A DNA stretch of 64,000 bases, from NCBI GenBank assembly GCA_964532595.1, contig CAZHIQ010000001.1, positions 1-64,000 of the forward strand, given 5' to 3'. Position numbers and translations under genes: made by a program. The stretch comes from Chryseosolibacter sp964532595 (GTDB lineage Bacteria > Bacteroidota > Bacteroidia > Cytophagales > Cyclobacteriaceae). Positions 32,869 through 42,105 of this stretch are shown piece after piece (the stretch's first letter is position 1; every line of letters begins with the position of its first letter). The notes under the pieces were generated by a model. It worked only from the letters and a program-made list of their open reading frames with translations, was not told the DNA's origin and did not search any database.

Positions 32869-35800
32869 ATGCACGCCGATTTGCAACTTGTACGGCTTTA
32901 TAACCGAACGGTCCGCAGATACCGGAAGCTGATCTCCCGTCTCGGCAGGCAAAATGACCCTGCCAGCTTCAGCTACCGTACCCTGTTGCACCGCCTTCGG
33001 AAGATTCGCCGGAAACTCTCGGAACTGCACGGACAGCTAAAAGTAGCGGTCGCGGCCGGAGTTGTATTCTTCGCCATGTCGGCCGGAGACGCCCATGGGC
33101 AATCGAACCCCGGTCCCTTTGTTCGTTTGAACAGAGATTCCAATCCCTTACCACCTCCGTTCCTTTTTCAGGGTAATGCCTACCCGGCTCCCGTCGACCT
33201 CGATGGCGATGGTGACTACGACCTGGTAGTGGGGCACACGGGAAGGTTCGAGAACCAATACGGCTTTGGACAGCACCCCCTCAAATATCTTATAAATACG
33301 GGCACGCGGGAAAATCCGAGGTATTCGGAAGCCGAAGACTCCGCAAACCCCTTTCTCCAACTGGAGATTGACGCGATACACCGGGCTCCGGTGTTCGTGG
33401 ATTTCGACGGCGATGGCGACATGGATATGTTTGTGGGCACCGAGTCGGGCGTCTATTACTACCGCAACGACAACGGTGTTTTCAACCATCAGGAAGGTTC
33501 CTGGAACCCGGCTACAAAGACGGGTAACCCCTTTTTCGACCTCGATATGTCGGGGGTACGTATTCCGGCGTTCGCCGACCTCGACAGCGATGGCGACCTC
33601 GATGTATTGGTGACAGGAACGGTGTACGACATCGACGGCAGCGTCATGAGCCGATACAAGTTCCTGGTGAATGACGGCCAGGGCAATTTCACCGAGTCGC
33701 CCCAGGCGGTGTTCCTCAGCCCGGCCCCTACAACTTCCAGTCAGATTCCGAACATGCCCTTTGCTCCGGCATTTGCCGATGTTGACGGTGACGGCGATGT
33801 TGATCTCCTGCTGGGCACAAACTACGACGGAGTATTATATTATCAGCAGACGAATCCCGGACAGTTTGTCCAGCAACAAGGCGAGTGGAACCCCAATACG
33901 AAAACCGGAAACCCTTTTCATAACGCCCACCTGGGAAAAATAGGAGAATCGTTCTCGCAGCCTGCGTTTGTCGACATTGACAACGACGGCGATCTCGATC
34001 TTCTTCTCGGAGGAGGCGACGGATATTGGTATTATTACCGCCCCCGAAACGGTATTGTCTATCTGCGCAATGAAGGAAACGGTGTATACCAACGCCAGCA
34101 AAAACTGGACAATCCACTCGGAGGGGTTCACGTGGGCGAGTTAGCGGCTCCAACATTGGCCGATGTCGACAATGACGGCGACCTTGACCTTCTCCTGGGA
34201 AACAAGTACGATTCGTATTTCGGCACCAACACAATAGAATACTATCGCCGCGAGGGAGGCAAGTTTGTGTACGTATCGGAAGACTCCCCTTTTGCCGTAA
34301 CAGAAATGGCAGGAGGTTTAGCCCCGGCGTTAGGCGATGTTGACGGCGATGGAGACCTTGACCTCGTTGTAGCCAGGAGTAACAGTGGATTGTACTACTT
34401 CGTCAACGAAAATGGCGTCTACGTAAACTCGGCCAACAACAATCCTTTCGGAGACATATACACACAACGGCCCGTAGTTGTGCTGGCTGACCTCGATGGT
34501 GACAACCTTCTTGATGTAATAACTTCGGCCGGCTATGGCGATATCCGGTATTACAAGAACGTTGGCACCGCGCAGAATCCGGAATATCTTCCAGCTCAGA
34601 TCAATCCATTTGCAGATTTTGAGGCCGGCTACCACTCCTTTGACCTCGCCGACGTCGACCACGACGGTGACCTGGACCTGGTGATCTACGAATATTCTAA
34701 CACCGCCGAAAGTTATCAGCTCGTCTATTACGAAAATGTCGGAAGCAGCGGTGTTCCTCAGTTTCAACGATCGGAAGTTCAACTCTTCCTGACCCGGTGG
34801 GAATATTATGAAAGGGATTTGTATCCTGAACTGGGCGACTACGACGGTGATGGAGACCTCGACCTGTTCGTAGGCCTTTCGAACGGTACGGTAGAGGTTT
34901 TCAAGAACGAGAATCCCGCCCCTGTTGTACTAACGTCATCTACACCCCTTGAGTATCACATCGGTGTGGATGAGGGTGTTCTGATAGACGGTGGACTTCA
35001 GCTTTTCGACGCCGATGACGACATCATAGTCCGTGCAGAAATTACCATTGTAAACTTCGACTTTGGTGACGAGCTCGAATATGGAAGTACACGCTTTATC
35101 AAAGGGGATTATGAAAGGGAACAGGGCGTACTTGTGTTTGAGGGAATCGGTACCGTTGAAGACTACCAGGAATTACTTAGGGGGATAGAGTACAAACGCG
35201 CCGGATCAGCTTCGGCTCGTTTACGCGACGGCGAAAAAGCTATGGTGTCGAAGGTGATCGAAATCCGCGTCTTTGACAGCGATATGACGACCGGTCAACC
35301 AGGTCTGCGTTACCTTTACGTCATTGGCGCTGCTCAGGCTGAATTGAAGGCGCATACCGAAACCCTGAAGGAGGGTGAATCTGTCACAGTCCAGCTCTAC
35401 GAACTCATTGACTCGCCCGACGGCGAGTTCCTCCCGACCTCGTTCACCGTTGTTGAGCCTCCTGCGAGCGGCGCATCCGCAAGCATCAGTCAGAATGGCC
35501 AACTGGTCGTTGACTACTCAGGGATTACCTTCGTAGGAGAAGAGCAACTCGTAGTCGAAGCTTGCAACGAACTGGGCGAATGTGTGCAGGGCTACATCAC
35601 CCTTATCGTTGAAGAAAGAACGGCATTGCCGGAGGTCCCGGCTATATCGGATCCGGAAATGATTGTATACAATGCCGTCGCACCCAACAGCGCTGGGGAT
35701 AACAAATTCCTTCGCATTGAAAACCTGCCGGCGAAGAACAAAGTGTCGATTTTTAGCCGGTGGGGTGATCTGGTTTGGGAGACGGAGGACTACAACGACA

Positions 35801-35937
35801 ACGTTCCGGACAAGCGCTTTGATGGACGCAACAACAATGGTAAGCCTTTGACTTCCGGAACTTACTTCTATCGCATAGAAGCTTATGGATCGTCGGGGCG
35901 CAAGGAATTGAGCGGATTTCTGGTACTAAAGAACTAG
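32869..35937 (+). CDS. secreted FG-GAP repeat protein with type-B T9SS sorting domain
   Basis: A 1022-residue exported protein. Residues 1-56 are strongly basic (RLYNRTVRRYRKLISRL), then a hydrophobic segment VAVAAGVVFFAMSAGDAHG acts as signal peptide. From about residue 100 to 690 there are about ten calcium-binding FG-GAP/VCBS repeats of the form DxDGDGDxDLxxG, predicting a beta-propeller surface protein. A cadherin-like region follows. The last 80 residues (VSIFSRWGDLVWET through SGTYFYRIEAYGSSGRKEL) form the gliding-motility-associated C-terminal (CHU_C, type-B) sorting domain. The PorP/SprF gene downstream is its probable dedicated secretion partner. Ligand unknown. Confidence 0.92.
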   Translation: MHADLQLVRLYNRTVRRYRKLISRLGRQNDPASFSYRTLLHRLRKIRRKLSELHGQLKVAVAAGVVFFAMSAGDAHGQSNPGPFVRLNRDSNPLPPPFLFQGNAYPAPVDLDGDGDYDLVVGHTGRFENQYGFGQHPLKYLINTGTRENPRYSEAEDSANPFLQLEIDAIHRAPVFVDFDGDGDMDMFVGTESGVYYYRNDNGVFNHQEGSWNPATKTGNPFFDLDMSGVRIPAFADLDSDGDLDVLVTGTVYDIDGSVMSRYKFLVNDGQGNFTESPQAVFLSPAPTTSSQIPNMPFAPAFADVDGDGDVDLLLGTNYDGVLYYQQTNPGQFVQQQGEWNPNTKTGNPFHNAHLGKIGESFSQPAFVDIDNDGDLDLLLGGGDGYWYYYRPRNGIVYLRNEGNGVYQRQQKLDNPLGGVHVGELAAPTLADVDNDGDLDLLLGNKYDSYFGTNTIEYYRREGGKFVYVSEDSPFAVTEMAGGLAPALGDVDGDGDLDLVVARSNSGLYYFVNENGVYVNSANNNPFGDIYTQRPVVVLADLDGDNLLDVITSAGYGDIRYYKNVGTAQNPEYLPAQINPFADFEAGYHSFDLADVDHDGDLDLVIYEYSNTAESYQLVYYENVGSSGVPQFQRSEVQLFLTRWEYYERDLYPELGDYDGDGDLDLFVGLSNGTVEVFKNENPAPVVLTSSTPLEYHIGVDEGVLIDGGLQLFDADDDIIVRAEITIVNFDFGDELEYGSTRFIKGDYEREQGVLVFEGIGTVEDYQELLRGIEYKRAGSASARLRDGEKAMVSKVIEIRVFDSDMTTGQPGLRYLYVIGAAQAELKAHTETLKEGESVTVQLYELIDSPDGEFLPTSFTVVEPPASGASASISQNGQLVVDYSGITFVGEEQLVVEACNELGECVQGYITLIVEERTALPEVPAISDPEMIVYNAVAPNSAGDNKFLRIENLPAKNKVSIFSRWGDLVWETEDYNDNVPDKRFDGRNNNGKPLTSGTYFYRIEAYGSSGRKELSGFLVLKN

Positions 35938-35992
35938 TCTTACGAAGATAGGATAGCAGGTCACCTGTCTGTCCGACCAGCGATAAAATGTT

Positions 35993-36169
35993 ATGATGAA
36001 TTTCAGGAAATTCAGCTTTCTCGGATTCGGCCCGCTACCGGGCAACGGATCCTTTTTGATCGGTACGCTCATTCGCGTATTTGATGTGGTTCGCTGGCAC
36101 TCCGGGGGTACGTCACCGTTAATTGCCGCGACTGTCCCGGTCGTCGCGACTAAGCCTCAAAGCCTATGA
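35993..36169 (+). CDS. possible small protein between T9SS cargo and PorP genes
   Basis: A 58-codon open frame starting with two ATG codons (MMNFRKFSFLGFGPLP) and ending with a TGA that overlaps the next ATG (ATGA at 36166-36169). The overlap suggests translational coupling with the PorP/SprF gene. A central segment LIGTLIRVFDVV is moderately hydrophobic. The composition is otherwise unremarkable and no family is recognised. It could be chance in a 228-bp gap. No other feature was seen in that gap. Confidence 0.25.
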   Translation: MMNFRKFSFLGFGPLPGNGSFLIGTLIRVFDVVRWHSGGTSPLIAATVPVVATKPQSL

Positions 36170-37071
36170 AAAGAATTGTACTCATCGCCGTCACTGTTTT
36201 GATGGGCTGGTCGGCCCAGGCGCAGATTGATCCGTTGTACGCCCAATATCTGAACAACCCGCTGCTGATTAACCCGGCGTATACGGGGCTGAACAACAAC
36301 TTCAATGCCTCCGTCTCCTACCGGAAACAATGGGCCGGGCTGGATGGAGGTCCAACGACCTACAACGTCAACGGTCATACATCGTTGTTTGACAACCGCA
36401 TGGGGCTGGGACTTATCGTGCTGCGCGACAAGATTGGTGTGAACAGCAACACTGAAGTTCATGGGACGTATGCGTATCGTCTCGATCTCGATCAGAAATA
36501 TTTTTCGTTCGGGCTCCAGGCGGGCTTCATCAGCTATCGCCATAACAACAGCGGATTGAATCCCTACGACAAAGGCGACCCGGCCTTTGCTGAAGTCGAT
36601 CCTATCAGCAAACCCAGCTTCGGCGCCGGTGTGGTGCTCCACAGCGAACGCTATTTCCTGGGATTATCGGTTCCGCGCATGCTCAAGGCCCGAGCGACGT
36701 TTTCCGACCTGGAAACCGAGCTTTATCAACAGCACTTCTACCTCATGGGTGCCTATGTAATCTTCCTCAACGAGCATATCCGGCTCAAGCCCTCGGTGTT
36801 GCTCAAGTCAGTCAAGGGTGCTCCCGTTTCAACCGATCTGAATTTCATGTTGAATTTCGAGGAAAAGTACGCGGCCGGTCTCTACACTCGCAACTTCAAC
36901 GCCTACGGGCTGTTGGCACAAATGAAGCTGACAGAAAACTACCGTCTGGGGTATGCCTTTGAACTTCCTTCGGGCAACTCAGTAGGGCCGCAGTTTACGA
37001 CCCATGAAATCATGTTTGGCATTAACATGGCGCTGCTGAACTTCCACAGCCACAGCATTACCAACTTCTAG
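36166..37071 (+). CDS. PorP/SprF family type IX secretion outer-membrane protein
   Basis: A 301-residue outer-membrane barrel protein with a signal peptide (MKRIVLIAVTVLMGWSAQAQ). The mature N-terminus IDPLYAQYLNNPLLINPAYTG is the hallmark of PorP/SprF proteins. Flavobacterial SprF is needed for secretion of the CHU_C-type adhesin SprB. The gene lies directly downstream of a CHU_C-tailed cargo gene, the usual cargo-partner arrangement, so it should anchor or export that FG-GAP protein. Confidence 0.93.
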   Translation: MKRIVLIAVTVLMGWSAQAQIDPLYAQYLNNPLLINPAYTGLNNNFNASVSYRKQWAGLDGGPTTYNVNGHTSLFDNRMGLGLIVLRDKIGVNSNTEVHGTYAYRLDLDQKYFSFGLQAGFISYRHNNSGLNPYDKGDPAFAEVDPISKPSFGAGVVLHSERYFLGLSVPRMLKARATFSDLETELYQQHFYLMGAYVIFLNEHIRLKPSVLLKSVKGAPVSTDLNFMLNFEEKYAAGLYTRNFNAYGLLAQMKLTENYRLGYAFELPSGNSVGPQFTTHEIMFGINMALLNFHSHSITNF

Positions 37072-37139
37072 GAAGCCGGAACCAGCAACAATTTCCGCGT
37101 TCGTGAACCTTTTACGGGATATCATGTTACTTTTAGGGC

Positions 37140-37550
37140 ATGAAGGTGAAAGTTTCCCGGAAAGAGCATTTCAATGCTGCCCATCGGCTATACAACCCCG
37201 AATGGAGCGATGCGGAGAACGAGCGGGTTTTCGGAAAATGCAGTAATCCCAACTACCACGGCCATAATTATGAAGTGATAGTCAGCCTGATCGGCGAACC
37301 CGACCCCACTACCGGTTATGTATTTGATATGAAGGTCCTCAGTGACCTGATCCGGGACAATGTGTTGCGCAAGTTCGATCACCGCAATCTTAACCTCGAC
37401 ACCGAATACTTTAAGACACTCAATCCCACTGCTGAGAATATCGCCATGGTCATCTGGAAGATCCTCAGGGAGAAGGTTGACCCTCAACTGGAACTCAAAA
37501 TCACGTTGTATGAGACAGAAAGAAATTTCGTTGAATATCCGGCCTCTTAA
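37140..37550 (+). CDS. queD: 6-pyruvoyl-tetrahydropterin synthase/QueD family enzyme
   Basis: A 136-residue T-fold enzyme acting on dihydroneopterin triphosphate. Zinc ligands are in HFNAAHRL and NYHGHNYEV, and the catalytic Cys is in FGKCSNPNYHG. YETERNFVEYP at the C-terminus is the substrate Glu region. It is followed by GTP cyclohydrolase I with a 41-bp overlap, so both steps from GTP are co-expressed. The product could feed queuosine or a tetrahydropterin cofactor. No queC, queE or sepiapterin reductase is adjacent, so the assignment stays open. Confidence 0.9.
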   Translation: MKVKVSRKEHFNAAHRLYNPEWSDAENERVFGKCSNPNYHGHNYEVIVSLIGEPDPTTGYVFDMKVLSDLIRDNVLRKFDHRNLNLDTEYFKTLNPTAENIAMVIWKILREKVDPQLELKITLYETERNFVEYPAS

Positions 37551-38199
37551 TCCGCTGGATGAAGAAGACTCTGACGACCATGTCTCGTTCTCGGCCGACA
37601 CACCGCTCCGCCCTGACGCGTTCGAACTCGATGACGATGAAAAAATCAACCGCATCGAGAAGCACTTCAGGGAAATCATGCATATTCTCGGACTTGACCT
37701 GACCGACGACAGTCTGAACGGGACCCCCAAACGCGTCGCGAAGATGTACGTCAAGGAAGTGTTCAGCGGGCTTAACCCGAAGAACAGACCGCACGCCCGA
37801 CTCTTCGACAACAAATACAACTACGACCAGATGCTGGTCGAAAAAGATATTACCTTTTATTCCCACTGCGAGCACCACTTCGTGCCGATTTATGGCAAAG
37901 CACACGTAGCGTACTTCTCGACCGGTAAGGTGATTGGCCTGTCCAAGATTAACCGGATCGTCCAGTACTTCGCCAAACGCCCCCAGGTCCAGGAACGGCT
38001 GACCGTCCAGATTGGTCAGGAGATGGCCCGCATACTGCATACCGAACACGTAGGAGTCGTGATCGATGCCAATCATATGTGTGTAGCGTCGAGAGGTGTT
38101 GGGGACACCAACAGCAAAACCGGCACTGCTTACTTCAGCGGAAAATTCAACGACGAAAACGTTCGCAGAGAGTTTTTGAACTATATCAACTCCAAGTAG
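37510..38199 (+). CDS. folE: GTP cyclohydrolase I
   Basis: A 229-residue enzyme converting GTP to 7,8-dihydroneopterin triphosphate. Zinc and catalytic residues lie in HCEHHFVPIYGKAHVAY, and VGVVIDANHMCVASRGV carries the second Cys ligand. The frame is open upstream to 37360, but that part overlaps queD in another frame. The ATG at 37510 (MRQKEISLNIRPL) is chosen. The acidic N-terminal extension of about 45 residues (PLDEEDSDDH region) exceeds that of E. coli FolE. Its product is the substrate of the preceding gene. Confidence 0.93.
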   Translation: MRQKEISLNIRPLNPLDEEDSDDHVSFSADTPLRPDAFELDDDEKINRIEKHFREIMHILGLDLTDDSLNGTPKRVAKMYVKEVFSGLNPKNRPHARLFDNKYNYDQMLVEKDITFYSHCEHHFVPIYGKAHVAYFSTGKVIGLSKINRIVQYFAKRPQVQERLTVQIGQEMARILHTEHVGVVIDANHMCVASRGVGDTNSKTGTAYFSGKFNDENVRREFLNYINSK

Positions 38200-38314
38200 G
38201 GCGGATCGCCGCTTGTCCGCCCGGGAAATTGTCAGGAAGATCGCTGCCGCTTACGGAACGCCCGGCGTCTCATTCGCGTTTTTTTAGTACTTTAGCGACC
38301 CTAAAACTAAGACT

Positions 38315-40582
38315 ATGGTATTTGATTTAGACATGATCAAGGCCGTTTACGAGCAACTGCCTGAGCGCATTGCTGCGGCAAGAAAAGTTGTAAACCGACC
38401 TCTTACGCTCTCCGAGAAGATACTGTTTTCGCACCTGCACGGTGAGCAGAGCCTCGAGAACTTTGAGCGCGGCAAGTCGTACGTAAACTTTTCGCCTGAT
38501 CGTGTAGCTATGCAGGACGCGACAGCGCAGATGGCGCTTCTTCAATTTATGTCGGCCGGAATTCCCCGGGTTCGCGTCCCCTCTACTGTCCATTGTGACC
38601 ACCTTATCCTGGCCAAAGACGGCGCCAAGAAAGACCTCGCCGATTCGCTTACGGCCAGCGGCGAAGTGTTCAACTTCCTCGAATCAGTCTCCAACAAGTT
38701 TGGTATAGGCTTCTGGAAACCCGGCGCGGGTATCATCCACCAGGTAGTCCTTGAAAACTATGCATTCCCGGGTGGAATGATGATCGGCACCGACTCCCAC
38801 ACGGTAAACGCAGGGGGACTTGGGATGGTCGCCATTGGGGTCGGTGGTGCCGATGCGGTAGACGTCATGGCCGGCATGCCCTGGGAACTGAAGTGGCCCA
38901 AACTTATCGGTGTAAAGCTGACCGGTAAACTGAGTGGCTGGAGCTCAGCCAAAGACGTCATTCTAAAGGTTGCCGGTATCCTCACCGTAAAAGGAGGAAC
39001 AGGTGCCATTGTAGAATATTTCGGTCCTGGCGCGCTTACTTTGTCCTGTACAGGTAAGGCCACGATCTGTAACATGGGTGCCGAGATCGGCGCAACCACC
39101 TCTACCTTCGGCTACGATGAGAAAATGGCCGAATATCTCCGTGGTACGGGTCGCACTGAAGTCGCTGACCTCGCCGACAAAGTACGCGAGCATCTGACCG
39201 CCGATGCGGAAGTGTACGAGAATCCGGAAAAATACTTCGACCAGGTTATCGAAATTAATCTGTCGGAGCTCGAGCCCCACATAAACGGTCCGTTCACTCC
39301 CGACCGCGCTATTCCGCTTTCAAAATTCGCTGAAGAGGTTCGCAAAAACGGTTGGCCCGAAAAACTGGAAGTGGGACTGATCGGATCATGTACGAACTCT
39401 TCTTACGAAGATATCACCCGCTCGGCGTCACTGGCCAAGCAGGCCGTTGAGAAGAACATCAAGGCGCGCGCGGAGTTTACCATCACCCCGGGATCGGAGC
39501 AGGTCCGTTACACGGTTGAACGCGACGGATACCTCGATATCTTCGAAAAAATGGGCGGCGTAGTTCTTGCCAACGCCTGCGGCCCTTGCATCGGACAATG
39601 GGCACGTCACACCAACGACCCGAACCGGAAAAATTCGATCATTACATCGTTTAACCGAAACTTCGCCAAGCGTAACGATGGTAACCCTAATACGCACGCG
39701 TTCGTAGCTTCGCCTGAAATTACTACCGCGTTTGCTATCGCCGGCGATCTTACCTTTAACCCTGTTACTGACACGTTGGTCAACGACAAGGGTGAGAAGG
39801 TTAAACTCGATGAACCTACAGGCGACCAATTCCCGCCGAAAGGATTCGACGTGAAAGATCCGGGTTACGTAGCTCCGGCAGAAGACGGAAGCAATGTTCA
39901 GGTGAAAATCGATCCTGAATCCAAACGTCTTCAGGCTTTGAGTCCCTTCCCCGCATGGGACGGTAAGAATCTGCTTGGCATGCGCCTGCTTATCAAAGCC
40001 AAAGGCAAGTGTACGACCGACCACATCTCGATGGCCGGCCCGTGGCTTCGCTTCCGCGGACACCTCGACAACATTGCCAACAACACATTGACAGGTGCGG
40101 TTAACTATTTCAATGACGCCACTGACTCTGTGAAGAACCAACTCACAGGTGAGTATGGTCCCGTACCTGCCACCCAGCGCGCATACAAGGCCGCGGGTAT
40201 TCCGACGATTGTTGTGGGAGACCACAACTACGGCGAAGGTTCTTCACGCGAACACGCGGCTATGCAGCCGCGCCACCTCGGCATCCGCGTCATCCTGGTT
40301 AAGTCGTTCGCTCGTATTCACGAGACGAACCTCAAAAAACAAGGTATGCTCGCGCTGACGTTCGCGAATGAGGCCGACTATGATCTCATTCAGGAAGATG
40401 ATACCATCGACATCATTGATCTGACAGAGTTCGCACCTGACCGCCAGCTTACGCTCGTTCTTAATCACAAAGACGGCAGCAAGGATACGATCAAGGTGAA
40501 TCACTCTTACAACGCCGGCCAGATTGAATGGTTTAAAGCTGGATCTGCGCTTAACCTGATGGCAAAACAAATCGCGGGCTAA
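38315..40582 (+). CDS. acnA: aconitate hydratase
   Basis: A 755-residue 4Fe-4S aconitase that interconverts citrate and isocitrate in the TCA cycle. Cluster ligands are in GLIGSCTNSSYED and NACGPCIGQW. The C-terminal swivel domain contains GSSREHAAMQPRHLG. The mitochondrial-type N-terminus (LHGEQSLENFERGKSYVNF region) and length match the form common in Bacteroidota. A loose -7 element TACTTTAG lies about 25 bases upstream. It is monocistronic, ending in a bidirectional terminator. Confidence 0.96.
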   Translation: MVFDLDMIKAVYEQLPERIAAARKVVNRPLTLSEKILFSHLHGEQSLENFERGKSYVNFSPDRVAMQDATAQMALLQFMSAGIPRVRVPSTVHCDHLILAKDGAKKDLADSLTASGEVFNFLESVSNKFGIGFWKPGAGIIHQVVLENYAFPGGMMIGTDSHTVNAGGLGMVAIGVGGADAVDVMAGMPWELKWPKLIGVKLTGKLSGWSSAKDVILKVAGILTVKGGTGAIVEYFGPGALTLSCTGKATICNMGAEIGATTSTFGYDEKMAEYLRGTGRTEVADLADKVREHLTADAEVYENPEKYFDQVIEINLSELEPHINGPFTPDRAIPLSKFAEEVRKNGWPEKLEVGLIGSCTNSSYEDITRSASLAKQAVEKNIKARAEFTITPGSEQVRYTVERDGYLDIFEKMGGVVLANACGPCIGQWARHTNDPNRKNSIITSFNRNFAKRNDGNPNTHAFVASPEITTAFAIAGDLTFNPVTDTLVNDKGEKVKLDEPTGDQFPPKGFDVKDPGYVAPAEDGSNVQVKIDPESKRLQALSPFPAWDGKNLLGMRLLIKAKGKCTTDHISMAGPWLRFRGHLDNIANNTLTGAVNYFNDATDSVKNQLTGEYGPVPATQRAYKAAGIPTIVVGDHNYGEGSSREHAAMQPRHLGIRVILVKSFARIHETNLKKQGMLALTFANEADYDLIQEDDTIDIIDLTEFAPDRQLTLVLNHKDGSKDTIKVNHSYNAGQIEWFKAGSALNLMAKQIAG

Positions 40583-40599
40583 GCCGCTCCATTGACACC

Positions 40600-40630
40600 A
40601 AAAAAGGACAGGCAATGCCTGTCCTTTTTT
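40600..40630. terminator. bidirectional intrinsic terminator
   Basis: GGACAGGCA/TGCCTGTCC with A-tract before and T-tract after, between the convergent aconitase and Nudix genes. The stem is 9 bp with almost no loop spacer. Confidence 0.88.
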
Positions 40631-41303
40631 ATTTCAGTACGTCCGTGAGGACAATTCTAAGTTCATTGAGCATCATGGCGGTAGCGCCCCAGACAATTTC
40701 ATTCTCGATTTCAAAGTGCGGTGCGCGCATACGATATAGCCCTCCCGCCAGGATCTCCGACTCGCGGATGGCATCGTCGCGCATCATGTCGTCGAGACTC
40801 GCTTCGAGCACGCGCTCCACTTCAAAGGGATCAGGTTGAAAAACCGGGCGATGGTCTGCCGCCGCAATGACGGGAGTAACCTTCACGTTACTCGGAATAA
40901 CGTAGTAGTCACTCAAAATTCCCAATACCCGGATATCAGCCTCCGGCACCCCAACCTCCTCATGGCACTCCCGCAACGCGGCGTGAATCGCATCTTCGCC
41001 CTGCTCAGCTTTGCCCCCGGGAAGACTAATCTGACCGCCATGGACGCCGGGATAGTCAGGCCGCTTTATCAGGGGAAACTTAACCAGCCCATTCTCGGCG
41101 AAAAAAAGAATAACAACGCCGGCCGGGCGGGGAGGTTGCTGATGCTTGAAAAGTGGCCCGCTGCCATCAACGGGAGTAGCGCGAAAGCGGTTGTGCGCCT
41201 CCTCGCCCGGAAGAGGAAATCTCAGCCTCTGTTCAAGTTGTATGCAAAACCGGTCGAAGTCCATCCCATATGCCTTGGTGTCGGCTAACTCAGAATGTCC
41301 CAC
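40629..41303 (-). CDS. Nudix hydrolase, CoA pyrophosphatase-like
   Basis: A 224-residue Nudix enzyme. The Nudix box runs GGKAEQGEDAIHAALRECHE then EVGV (GX5EX7REUXEEXGU), preceded by SLPGG as in the CoA pyrophosphatase (NudL/UPF0035) subgroup. LIKRPDYPGVHGGQISLPGG is the subgroup signature region. The likely reaction is cleavage of CoA or its thioesters to 4'-phosphopantetheine and ADP. The start overlaps the surE stop by 19 bp, so it is co-translated with SurE. Confidence 0.88.
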   Translation of the reverse strand: MGHSELADTKAYGMDFDRFCIQLEQRLRFPLPGEEAHNRFRATPVDGSGPLFKHQQPPRPAGVVILFFAENGLVKFPLIKRPDYPGVHGGQISLPGGKAEQGEDAIHAALRECHEEVGVPEADIRVLGILSDYYVIPSNVKVTPVIAAADHRPVFQPDPFEVERVLEASLDDMMRDDAIRESEILAGGLYRMRAPHFEIENEIVWGATAMMLNELRIVLTDVLK

Positions 41304-42064
41304 TCTTCATTCAGGATGGGAATCGCTGCATGCGCCGTGAGGTCGAATTGACAAGGGACAACGGAAGCATAGTTGTTGGCAATCGCCCATTCATCGTTAT
41401 CTTCCCCCTTGTCGAAATTAACAAAGTTGCCCAGCATCCAGAAGTAGCGGCGACCATTCGGATCGAATCGCTCATCGAAGTCTTCCTCCCATTTGGCGTT
41501 TGCCTGCCGACAAACCCGAATACCTTTGATAGGTTCATTGCGCTTAGGGGGAAAGTTGACGTTCAAGGCCACGCCTTTCGGGAGCCCTTTGTCCAAAACC
41601 TGAGCGGTAATCTTCCGGATGATATCCTCGGTATGGGAGAAATCCGCCTTGTGCGAATAGTCACACAACGAGAAGCCGATCGCCGGTGTTCCTTCAATCG
41701 CAGCTTCGATGGCTGCCGACATCGTACCCGAATAAAGGACGCTGATTGACGTATTACTTCCGTGGTTGACTCCACTTACCACAACATCGGGTTGGCGTTG
41801 CCCGCGAAGTACAAAATGCCTGGCGATCTTCACACAATCAGCCGGAGTACCCGAGCACTCGTACGCTTTAACTCCTTCGAAAATAAAGTTCTCTTCCAGT
41901 CGCAACGACTCCCCTACCGTGATGGCGTGTCCCATCCCCGACTGCGGACTATCCGGGGCGACGACAATCACGTCGCCCAACTCCTTCATAATATTAACCA
42001 GAGTTAGAATACCCTTGGAGGTTATTCCATCGTCGTTCGATACCAGTATTAACGGTCTGCTCAT
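41285..42064 (-). CDS. surE: 5'/3'-nucleotidase SurE
   Basis: A 259-residue metal-dependent nucleoside monophosphatase. The N-terminal metal site SNDDGITSKGI is diagnostic, with later GTPADCVKIA and SGVNHGSNTSISVLYSGT supplying further ligands. SurE acts on nucleotides released during stress or stationary phase. It is the upstream partner of the Nudix gene. Length and start (ATG 42064) are normal. Confidence 0.94.
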   Translation of the reverse strand: MSRPLILVSNDDGITSKGILTLVNIMKELGDVIVVAPDSPQSGMGHAITVGESLRLEENFIFEGVKAYECSGTPADCVKIARHFVLRGQRQPDVVVSGVNHGSNTSISVLYSGTMSAAIEAAIEGTPAIGFSLCDYSHKADFSHTEDIIRKITAQVLDKGLPKGVALNVNFPPKRNEPIKGIRVCRQANAKWEEDFDERFDPNGRRYFWMLGNFVNFDKGEDNDEWAIANNYASVVPCQFDLTAHAAIPILNEEWDILS

Positions 42065-42105
42065 TTGTAATAAGATAAAAGGTTTAACCGGGACAAAGGC
42101 GTCCC

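Noticed and set aside
37360..37509. 50-residue upstream extension of GTP cyclohydrolase I
   Set aside because: It overlaps queD in another frame, and the ATG at 37510 gives a normal N-terminus.
39428..40225. 265-codon minus-strand frame within aconitase
   Set aside because: Antisense to conserved aconitase motifs, no family resemblance.
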